NCBI GenBank assembly: GCA_021850745.1
Contig: JAJZKX010000112.1
Location: 1 to 6,487, forward strand
DNA: 6,487 nt
Reading direction: 5' to 3'
DNA from: Thermoplasmata archaeon
GTDB lineage: Archaea; Thermoplasmatota; Thermoplasmata; Thermoplasmatales; Thermoplasmataceae
Below the pieces are notes generated by a model that saw only the letters and a list, made by a program, of their open reading frames with translations, searched no databases and was not told the DNA's origin. The translations under genes were made by a program, and so were the position numbers. This document shows, one piece after another, positions 1 to 5,543 of this stretch (position 1 is the first letter of the stretch; each line of letters starts with the position of its first letter).

Positions 1-7
1 ATTCAAG

Positions 8-511
8 ATGGTAATGGAAAAAAAATCCTGGAAAGATTCATTCACAGAATTGCAGAGGCTTGTGCTTCCTCCAGACACAAACATTTTCAGTGACCTCTAT
101 GGAGGAAGGCTTGTTGAATGGATAGACAATGTTGCAGCCATTGTTGCGGCAAAGCACTCTCGCCGTAGAACTGTTACGGGTAGCATTGACAGTCTCTTTT
201 TCCTCTCCCCAATACACATGGGGGATATAGTGCACCTTACCGGAAGAATAAATTATGTAACAAGGTCCACAATGGAGATAGAAGTCGATGTGTATTCAGA
301 AGAAGGCCTAACTGGAGAGAAAAGTTTCACAACCACCTGTTTCCTGACATACGTTGCCATCAACCAGGACAGTAGGCCCACTGAGGTGCCGGGACTCATA
401 CTTGAGACCGAAGATGAAATCCAGAGGTTCAAGCAGGGAGAAGCCAGAAGTGTGGTCAGGCATCAGAATCTGGTTGAGGCCAAGAAAAAACTCACGGATT
501 TCTCCCAGTGA
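8..511 (+). CDS. Acyl-CoA thioesterase, hot-dog fold (YciA/BACH-like)
   Basis: Probable cytoplasmic acyl-CoA thioesterase that hydrolyses acyl-CoA to free acid and CoA. The 167-aa product carries the family block PPDTNIFSDLYGGRLVEWID (residues 21-40), which matches the YciA layout of DTN, GG and a conserved Asp. Asn25 and Asp40 are the expected active-site residues, Asp40 corresponding to Asp44 of E. coli YciA. It continues with a VTGSIDSLFF strand (about 56-65), the 'PIHMGD' turn (68-73) and the 'STMEIEVDV' strand (87-95). The Gly usually found before the GG loop (N-x-x-G-D) is Ser28 here. A charged C-terminal tail of about 45 residues (VPGLILETEDE...) resembles BACH-type enzymes. Acyl chain preference cannot be read from sequence. 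ATG at 14 is an alternative start, and only 7 bases precede the first ATG, so a start further upstream cannot be excluded. Nothing links it functionally to the operon that follows 240 bases downstream. Confidence 0.87.
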   Translation: MVMEKKSWKDSFTELQRLVLPPDTNIFSDLYGGRLVEWIDNVAAIVAAKHSRRRTVTGSIDSLFFLSPIHMGDIVHLTGRINYVTRSTMEIEVDVYSEEGLTGEKSFTTTCFLTYVAINQDSRPTEVPGLILETEDEIQRFKQGEARSVVRHQNLVEAKKKLTDFSQ

Positions 512-660
512 TCAGTCATTGCGGGTAATGATTGAGGGCAGCGTTCCGTGGACATCGTCCGTCCATTGAAACAGTTTAGATTGTCCACTGTCCGTTGCTT
601 CATTTTAAAAACATCCATGACCGTGGGCACTTCAATACATTATGCATAAATAAATGCCAT

Positions 661-670
661 ATTATATAAA
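661..670 (+). promoter_or_regulatory. Second, distal TATA-like element
   Basis: ATTATATAAA is a good TATA-box match. It would place a transcription start near 690, about 60 bases ahead of the pilin-like gene. It could be a second promoter giving a transcript with a 5' leader. The core is nearly palindromic, so it could also drive antisense transcription toward the thioesterase. It may equally be a chance match in A+T-rich DNA. Confidence 0.25.
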
Positions 671-719
671 TTCAAACATCAAAAAGAATCCGAAGAATTC
701 AGTGGGTAAAATCAAATTA

Positions 720-729
720 TTTTTTATAC
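720..729 (+). promoter_or_regulatory. Probable archaeal TATA box of the three-gene operon
   Basis: The run TTTTTTATAC is centred about 26-27 bases before the ATG at 752, the spacing expected between TATA box and transcription start in archaea. An A-rich stretch just upstream (AAAATCAAA, about 708-716) could serve as the TFB recognition element. Transcription would begin at or within a base or two of the start codon, giving a leaderless mRNA, which fits the lack of a Shine-Dalgarno sequence before this gene. Confidence 0.55.
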
Positions 730-751
730 AACCTTGTCATTTAATTAATGA

Positions 752-1033
752 ATGGTATTTAATACTCTTAGTACATTAATAGCACAAATTGCCACAAGTG
801 CACAGTTGACCACCATTGTCAACAGGCTTTACGAAGTGGTGATATCCATATCCGCTGTCATAATAGCGGTTCTCTGGATTCCAATAGCCATAAGTTTCTT
901 CGGATCAGACGAGAACCGTCGCTTTGAAGCCCGAGCACGGCTCAAGAATGCACTGATTGGAACGTTCATCTATGTTGTGGCCATCAGCGGAGTTCTCTAT
1001 GCTGTTGTAAACTACATTGTGACCGGTTCATGA
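752..1033 (+). CDS. Two-helix pilin-like membrane protein (VirB2/TrbC/CedA1-type)
   Basis: The 93-aa protein has a short amphipathic N-terminus (2-25), a first hydrophobic helix (about 27-50), a polar basic loop (51-66: GSDENRRFEARARLKN) and a second hydrophobic helix (67-90), with almost no C-terminal tail. A tight charged loop of the form G-x-D/N-E...A-x-x-x-L, followed directly by an A-L/I-I-G helix (ALIGTFIY), is the pattern of VirB2/TrbC conjugative pilins and of the archaeal CedA1/TedC pilins. No cleavable signal peptide is evident, unlike many bacterial VirB2 proteins. It lies one base upstream of a VirB6/TrbL-like gene and a VirB4-like ATPase, which strongly favours a pilin role over that of an arbitrary small membrane protein. 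The start at 752 fits the TATA box at 720-729; the ATG at 748 gives only a four-codon frame. Pilin function is inference from fold pattern and context. Confidence 0.7.
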   Translation: MVFNTLSTLIAQIATSAQLTTIVNRLYEVVISISAVIIAVLWIPIAISFFGSDENRRFEARARLKNALIGTFIYVVAISGVLYAVVNYIVTGS

Positions 1034-1034
1034 G

Positions 1035-2090
1035 ATGATTGGATATCAGGAGCTAATCCAGATAATTCTTTATGCGGTGAAGGTCCTCACCCAGATCTAC
1101 ACGCCCCTTCTGAATCTGATCTGGAATTTTGCCATAAAATACGGCCTTCAGGGCAACATGGCGTATCTTGGCTTTGCAATGGGAAACAGGTCGTATATGG
1201 ACCTGTATTCATACCTTTACGGAAACATCTTTCCGGCAATGATCAGCCTTGTGCTAGGGTTATCAGCCATATTTCTTATAGCCGGATCGGGAAACGGTCC
1301 TGGTACGGTATACAGAAACCAGATCATCAGGATATTTCTTTCCATAACGGTGGCAGCAGGTTCCATGGCAATAATGTCACTGCTTCTATCAGGGCTTCAG
1401 GTGCCCTTTGAAGTACTCTTTGACAGGGGCAATGTGGACTGGTACAGCTTTTACAGTGTTTTCAGCTCAGGCGCCGTAGCTGGTGCGGGTAGCCAATCCT
1501 CAACTGTATCAGTAATTGCCAGGTTCCTTCTTCTTTCGGCATACTTCATTGCAGTCACATCCCTCCTGGCAATCCTTGCTTTCCGTCAGGCCCTGATGAT
1601 CCTCTTCATACTCATAATGCCTGTGCTAACAATTCTGGCCTGCCTTGACATTGGGGTTAAATATGCCAAAATGGCCTGGGAACTTGTCCTGGAATTCATA
1701 TTCTTTCCATTTGTTGTTATGCTTTCTCTGATGCTTGCAAGAATATTTTCTGCGGATGTGGTGCTGAATCTTGCATTCCTGTTCCTCCCATCTATCCTTC
1801 CCGGATACCTCATGTTTTCAGGAAGAAATCTTTCCACAGCTCCAATGATGAGTTTCATTGGGGGCATGACCCTAGGTGGAATAGCATCAAGAACTGCCGG
1901 AGTTGCCACATCATTCATGGATACAGCCAGCACAGGTAATCCAGTAAGGGCAATGTCATCAATTGCGCTGGCACCTGCGGCCGACTACAGGCTTGTGTCA
2001 GGAATTAAGGCGGGGAAAATGGATAAGAAACCCTTCCTTGAGGATGTAAAGAATGAGGAACTGAAATATCGCAAAGGGTATCAGGGATGA
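1035..2090 (+). CDS. Polytopic membrane channel component (VirB6/TrbL/CedA-like)
   Basis: The 351-aa protein has about seven hydrophobic segments: roughly 7-33, 64-84, 97-120, 161-183, 185-204, 213-236 and 242-262. A soluble or peripheral C-terminal tail follows (263-351). The central stretch FRQALMILFILIMPVLTILA (183-202), then a short loop and 'W-E-L-V-L-E...F-P-F' (215-226), has the TrbL/VirB6 arrangement: an Arg before a hydrophobic helix ending in a conserved Pro, then a Trp-led amphipathic helix and another Pro. These proteins form the inner-membrane channel platform of conjugation machines, and CedA plays that part in archaeal DNA import. The tail begins Gly-rich (GGMTLGGIASRTAG, 276-289) and ends highly charged, so it probably contacts a cytoplasmic partner such as the ATPase. 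It starts one base after the pilin-like gene and overlaps the ATPase start by four bases (ATGA), consistent with translational coupling. Sequence divergence in this family makes the name approximate. Confidence 0.72.
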   Translation: MIGYQELIQIILYAVKVLTQIYTPLLNLIWNFAIKYGLQGNMAYLGFAMGNRSYMDLYSYLYGNIFPAMISLVLGLSAIFLIAGSGNGPGTVYRNQIIRIFLSITVAAGSMAIMSLLLSGLQVPFEVLFDRGNVDWYSFYSVFSSGAVAGAGSQSSTVSVIARFLLLSAYFIAVTSLLAILAFRQALMILFILIMPVLTILACLDIGVKYAKMAWELVLEFIFFPFVVMLSLMLARIFSADVVLNLAFLFLPSILPGYLMFSGRNLSTAPMMSFIGGMTLGGIASRTAGVATSFMDTASTGNPVRAMSSIALAPAADYRLVSGIKAGKMDKKPFLEDVKNEELKYRKGYQG

Positions 2091-4165
2091 TAAGGCAGCG
2101 AATCCCGACAAATATCCTGAACTATCGGCCAACATTGCTGGGCATAGAAATCTGGAGGCTGCTGTCGGTCTTTATGCTTGCAGTGATCTCATTTTTACTG
2201 TACAGGCTTACAGGAAACTATGTGTCACTGTTTGTAATGTTACCGGTTATCCTCATAATCTTCAAATTCCGCAATCACACTATTCTGGAAGTTTTGATTG
2301 GATGGTCGGGATATACCATGGGAAGGAAGACTGTAGAAAACCGATCCACCATAAGGATTACAGACCACGGAGAAATTAGCACATTCGCTATGGGCAGTTC
2401 GATTTTCACCATTACCGAAATAGAGGGAATAGATATCCTGGAGATGCGGAACAGCGAGCAGTACAGAATCTATAATTCACTGGAGAAAATCATTAATGAT
2501 GCAGATATGAAACTTAGTTTCCTGACAATATCCATGGCTGACCATGGGGAATATCTCGGATATGGCCAGCAAAGAATCCGGAACTTTGCTATTGTGCAGG
2601 ATCAGCGGTCACCTAAAAACGGATCAGATGAAGAGATAGTCTTACTTACGGAAAAAATCAGGAGTGGTCTGGATTCCATGGGTTTTACCCTTAGAGGTGC
2701 CGGTATTGTCCAGCTACAGGAAATACTGGCTGAGGAAGGTTACAGACGGTCAGGAAATACCGGGAGCTCTGATTCCGTTGCTGTAAGTTCAATGGAAATG
2801 ATTTCCCTGATCCGCAGGTACAGGCATTTCAATAAGTCTTCAAGATATTTTGCAGATCTTTCACTGAAGGATTCCAACTATGAATTAGGGTCTTCATATA
2901 TTGAGGTACTCAGATCAATGGGAATAGATTTTGCCATCACTGTATCATCTAAAAATGTGGAAGTAGCTCGTTCGTCGGAATATTTGAAGCGCATCATAGC
3001 TGAGAGGTCTGCAGAAATGAGAAATGCCGGTTCAAGTTACACAAATTCCGGCAACAGGCTGAAGCTTCAGGTGCAGGACGGAAAGCATATGCTTGAACTT
3101 CTGGAGAGAAGCGGCATTCGTCCCACAATAGCAACTGCGACCCTGAGAATATTTGCGGATCATCCTGCAATTCTTAAGGAAAACATCTCAAGAGTGGAAA
3201 ATGCCATAAAAAAAATCGGACTAGAATTTGTATCAATAAGTGCTGGGTGGAGGATTTCAGATAACTCCATACCGATTGGCATAGAACCTCACATTAATTA
3301 CCTGATGAACACGAGATCAGTCTCATCCATTCTTCCGTTTCTGTCAGCGGGTAATACACAAAGACATGGCATCAGGCTGGGTTATGATGATCTTAACGAA
3401 CAACCTGTTTATCTGGATTTTTTCATGGGACCATCGCACAATTCGATTATACTGGGAGAAACAGGATCAGGAAAGTCATTCTTTGCCAAGTATATAATCT
3501 CACGATACACGGAGCAAAGGAGTGATCTGTCAATAATCATCTTTGATCCACTTGAAGAATACAGCTGCTCATTTTTCAGGTCCAACTGTTCAGTCATCGA
3601 GGTCAATGATATGGAAGATGTCAATAGCCTGCGTGAAAGTATTACCAAGACATGTGAAAATAATCACAATTCCACTGAATCTTCCCGCATAGCTGTTGTG
3701 CGACCGGGCACAGTCAACGACGAATCGTGGGATAGCAGACTGCATGGGATATTAAGTGCAGTAATGAGCACAACGGACGTTATATCTGGAAACAAGATAG
3801 TCATATTGGATGAATGCCATCTCTTTCTCAAAAGCAGGGCCAACACTCAGATTCTGGATTCTCTTGTAAGGCATTCAAGGCACACCGGGACTGCCATAAT
3901 CAGTATATCTCAGAACGTGACTGATTTCATGGCGAATGAAAGTCGTTCCATAATCTATAACAGTGCCAATATCTTCCTCTTCAGGACCAGAAGCCTGACG
4001 GAAAGCTATGTGGAGGCGCTCAAGCTTGATGATTTCGACATTGAGCCTCCTGAAACACTGGCTGGTGGAAAAGGGTACTCCTACTCAGAATGTATTTATT
4101 CCGATGGCAACTATGCCAGAAAATTACGTATTCTTCCAGATTCCGGAGAGAATTATCCCACCTGA
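2087..4165 (+). CDS. VirB4/CedB-like conjugation ATPase with N-terminal membrane helices (possible VirB3/PrgI fusion)
   Basis: The 692-aa protein should power pilus assembly or substrate transfer at the membrane. The N-terminus (1-80) has 'IPTNI' followed by two hydrophobic helices (about 24-40 and 45-60), the layout of PrgI/VirB3 proteins, which are often fused to VirB4. Residues about 95-420 match the extended VirB4 N-terminal region and end in an 'LPF' motif (416-418). The RecA-like ATPase follows: Walker A GETGSGKS (457-464), strand 'IIIFDPLEEY' (483-492), Walker B IVILDECHLF (571-580; Asp575, catalytic Glu576), candidate arginine fingers in RHSRH (Arg595, Arg598) and the sensor SQN (608-610). 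Walker A lying this late argues against a VirD4 coupling protein, and the membrane helices argue against HerA. The Walker A-B interval is only about 110 residues, shorter than in typical bacterial VirB4, suggesting a reduced all-alpha insert. It overlaps the preceding gene by ATGA. Its stop directly abuts the stop of the opposite-strand gene. Confidence 0.88.
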   Translation: MIRQRIPTNILNYRPTLLGIEIWRLLSVFMLAVISFLLYRLTGNYVSLFVMLPVILIIFKFRNHTILEVLIGWSGYTMGRKTVENRSTIRITDHGEISTFAMGSSIFTITEIEGIDILEMRNSEQYRIYNSLEKIINDADMKLSFLTISMADHGEYLGYGQQRIRNFAIVQDQRSPKNGSDEEIVLLTEKIRSGLDSMGFTLRGAGIVQLQEILAEEGYRRSGNTGSSDSVAVSSMEMISLIRRYRHFNKSSRYFADLSLKDSNYELGSSYIEVLRSMGIDFAITVSSKNVEVARSSEYLKRIIAERSAEMRNAGSSYTNSGNRLKLQVQDGKHMLELLERSGIRPTIATATLRIFADHPAILKENISRVENAIKKIGLEFVSISAGWRISDNSIPIGIEPHINYLMNTRSVSSILPFLSAGNTQRHGIRLGYDDLNEQPVYLDFFMGPSHNSIILGETGSGKSFFAKYIISRYTEQRSDLSIIIFDPLEEYSCSFFRSNCSVIEVNDMEDVNSLRESITKTCENNHNSTESSRIAVVRPGTVNDESWDSRLHGILSAVMSTTDVISGNKIVILDECHLFLKSRANTQILDSLVRHSRHTGTAIISISQNVTDFMANESRSIIYNSANIFLFRTRSLTESYVEALKLDDFDIEPPETLAGGKGYSYSECIYSDGNYARKLRILPDSGENYPT

Positions 4166-4411
4166 TTACAGTGTTGCGGTCGAATCTTCTTCCTTTATTT
4201 TGTCCTGAACGAGAACAAGCTCCAGAGCGCCAAAAATAACCATTGGTATAACGAAAGAGGTAAGACCAACATCGGCCCATGTATTGAAGACAATGGACCA
4301 GGCAACATAAAATCCTGCCCCTATAAATAGGAGGCCAAATCCGACAAATTTACCCCAGAAGTGCCTTTTCCACCCTGATACGGGCACCATTGAAATCTCG
4401 TTCTTTGCCAT
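4166..4411 (-). CDS. Small two-helix membrane protein, function unknown
   Basis: The 81-aa product has a polar N-terminus (MAKNEISMVPVSGWKRHFWGK), hydrophobic helices at about 22-42 and 50-68, and a charged acidic C-terminal tail (QDKIKEEDSTATL). I do not recognise a family. The hydrophobic pattern, the basic/aromatic flank before helix 1 and a clean start and stop support a real gene. Its TAA (complement of 4166-4168) sits immediately against the TGA of the VirB4-like gene with no bases between, so the two transcripts must overlap at their 3' ends unless termination is exact. It is divergent from the ABC exporter, so it may share a regulatory region with it (4412-4589). A candidate TATA box lies about 29 bases upstream on this strand. 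It could be an accessory subunit of either neighbour, but nothing in the sequence shows this. Confidence 0.65.
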   Translation of the reverse strand: MAKNEISMVPVSGWKRHFWGKFVGFGLLFIGAGFYVAWSIVFNTWADVGLTSFVIPMVIFGALELVLVQDKIKEEDSTATL

Positions 4412-4435
4412 AATCTATATGGACGATTATCAAAA

Positions 4436-4445
4436 GGTATTATTT
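4436..4445 (-). promoter_or_regulatory. Candidate TATA box for the small minus-strand membrane protein gene
   Basis: Read on the minus strand this is AAATAATACC, centred about 29 bases before the ATG at 4411. The spacing would give a leaderless or nearly leaderless transcript. The match is moderate only. Confidence 0.35.
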
Positions 4446-4486
4446 CATTGTATCGCTGAAGTACCCCTGACAATGCTGAAAGCTGC

Positions 4487-4504
4487 CAGCAATGGATTTT
4501 GCTG
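4487..4504. repeat. Short inverted repeat in the divergent promoter region
   Basis: CAGCAA (4487-4492) and TTGCTG (4499-4504) are perfect 6-base arms around a 6-base loop. The repeat sits between the divergent small membrane protein gene and the ABC exporter, where an operator for a dimeric regulator could lie. At this length a chance occurrence is quite possible. Confidence 0.2.
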
Positions 4505-4560
4505 ATTCAAACCGTACTAATCACACTGAACTTGCCTGGAGGTGAATTTTCCCCAGAAGA

Positions 4561-4568
4561 ATTTTAAT
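4561..4568 (+). promoter_or_regulatory. Candidate TATA box for the ABC exporter genes
   Basis: ATTTTAAT is centred about 25 bases upstream of the ATG at 4590, which is the leaderless spacing. It supports 4590 over the in-frame GTG at 4542 as the start, because no comparable A+T element sits at the equivalent distance before 4542. Confidence 0.35.
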
Positions 4569-4589
4569 CTTGATCACGAATATGGGGTG

Positions 4590-5543
4590 ATGCTCCATAC
4601 CCAGGAATATGCTATTCAGGCAAGGAACATTGTGAAATCATACGACGGCAGACATAATGCTGTGGATGACATATCATTCGATGTTGCAAGAGGGGAAATT
4701 TACGGTCTCCTAGGCAAGAATGGAGCTGGAAAGAGCACCACCATTAAGATGCTCACCACACTCATAAAGCCAACATCCGGAACAATAGAGGTGCTTGGTA
4801 TGGACCCATCCAGACAGTCCATCCAGATAAGGAAGCGTATTGGAGTGGTGCAGCAGTCTGAATCCTTCGACTTTGCCACAGTGGAGAACAACCTCAAGAT
4901 ATACGGGATGCTCTGGGAGGTTCCGCGTGAGGTTGTGAGTGCAAGAATCGAAGAGCTTTTGGATCTATTTGAGCTGACAGAATTCCGCAAGGTCCGTGCT
5001 TTTGAGCTTTCTGGCGGACAGAAGAAGAAACTGCAGGTAGCAAGGGAACTGGTTCACGACATGGATATCCTGTTTCTGGATGAGCCCACTGTTGGCATGG
5101 ACCCTATAATGAGAAGGCGGATACTTGACAGCATCAAGGACAGGGTAAAAAACGGACTAACAGTCCTTTTCACGACACATTTTCTGGAAGAGGCGGACTA
5201 CATCTGTGACAGAATAGCAATTATGTCGGAGGGGAAAATCAGGGTGGAAGGGACATCGTCAGAATTAAAGGAAAAATACGGGGGGCTCAGAACCCTGGAG
5301 ATCATAACAAGGGAGAACGAATCGCCAGATGGGATAGAGCGTCTCCGGGAGCAACTGGTTTCGTCTGATCTTGCCAGCGAAGTTAAAGGACAGGGCAAAA
5401 CCATCACAATTCTGGGCAGGTCCATTTCGCGAAACCTGGACCAGATACTTTCTTCGTTGAAAACCCAGGGAATAAATATTGACAGCATCAACCTGAGGGA
5501 TGCAACCCTGGATGATGTTTTCATAGAGGTGGTGAATTCCTGA
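4590..5543 (+). CDS. ABC-2 exporter ATP-binding protein (DrrA/CcmA-like)
   Basis: The 317-aa cytoplasmic ATPase subunit of an ABC-2 type exporter has all nucleotide-binding motifs intact (numbering from this start): Walker A GKNGAGKST (42-50), Q-loop 'VVQQSES' (about 86-92), signature LSGGQ (140-144), Walker B ILFLDEP with catalytic Glu165, D-loop 'VGMD' (168-171) and the switch His197 in 'TTHFLEEAD'. After the ATPase core (to about 230) comes a C-terminal domain ending 'ATLDDVFIEV', as in the DrrA-type drug/lipid exporter ATPases. I chose ATG 4590 because it places the usual few residues before the first strand (AIQARNIVKSY) and has a suitably spaced TATA-like element. The GTG at 4542 would add 16 residues. 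The gene ends in TGATG, overlapping the permease start by one base. The substrate cannot be told; antibiotic, lipid or toxic-compound export is typical of the family. Confidence 0.93.
   Translation: MLHTQEYAIQARNIVKSYDGRHNAVDDISFDVARGEIYGLLGKNGAGKSTTIKMLTTLIKPTSGTIEVLGMDPSRQSIQIRKRIGVVQQSESFDFATVENNLKIYGMLWEVPREVVSARIEELLDLFELTEFRKVRAFELSGGQKKKLQVARELVHDMDILFLDEPTVGMDPIMRRRILDSIKDRVKNGLTVLFTTHFLEEADYICDRIAIMSEGKIRVEGTSSELKEKYGGLRTLEIITRENESPDGIERLREQLVSSDLASEVKGQGKTITILGRSISRNLDQILSSLKTQGINIDSINLRDATLDDVFIEVVNS
5531..5535 (+). promoter_or_regulatory. Shine-Dalgarno site for the ABC permease gene
   Basis: GGTGA, within the longer purine-rich GAGGTGGTGA (5526-5535), lies 7 bases before the ATG at 5543, inside the end of the ATPase gene. 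This is a good archaeal ribosome-binding site for a downstream gene of an operon, and it supports the 5543 start with coupled translation. Confidence 0.6.

Larger units (their letters stand above)
512..751. other. Intergenic spacer upstream of the conjugation-like operon
   Basis: I see no supported gene in these 240 bases. The left part (about 512-600) has mixed composition with only weak inverted repeats, for example GTGGAC at 548-553 against GTCCAC at 583-588, separated by 29 bases. The right part (about 600-751) becomes strongly A+T-rich and holds two TATA-like elements, at 661-670 and 720-729. The proximal one is well placed for a leaderless transcript of the pilin-like gene. No convincing oligo-T terminator for the thioesterase gene is visible. 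Confidence 0.6.

Noticed and set aside
354..569. 71-aa plus-strand frame overlapping the thioesterase end
   Set aside because: It is Arg/Ser-rich, out of frame with a conserved gene and without a recognisable motif or promoter.
548..588. GTGGAC...GTCCAC inverted repeat as terminator or operator
   Set aside because: The arms are only six bases, the gap is 29 bases and no T-run follows, so it is within chance expectation.
748..763. ATG at 748 as start of the pilin-like gene
   Set aside because: That frame stops after four codons (M-N-G-I-stop); the ATG at 752 opens the real frame.
2087..4165. Reading the ATPase as a VirD4/TraG coupling protein or as HerA
   Set aside because: VirD4 also has two N-terminal helices, but its Walker A normally lies near residue 150-200, not 457. 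HerA lacks membrane helices. The long N-terminal region, late ATPase core, LPF motif and VirB6/VirB2-like neighbours fit VirB4 best.
4020..4280. 86-aa minus-strand open frame overlapping the ATPase end and the small membrane protein gene
   Set aside because: It runs antisense to the well-supported VirB4-like coding end and overlaps the better-supported 81-aa frame on the same strand; its composition (Arg/Trp/Cys-rich) looks like a shadow.
4542..4589. GTG at 4542 as start of the ABC ATPase
   Set aside because: It adds 16 residues not typical of the family, lies inside its own Shine-Dalgarno-like motif and lacks a TATA-like element at leaderless spacing; kept as an alternative only.
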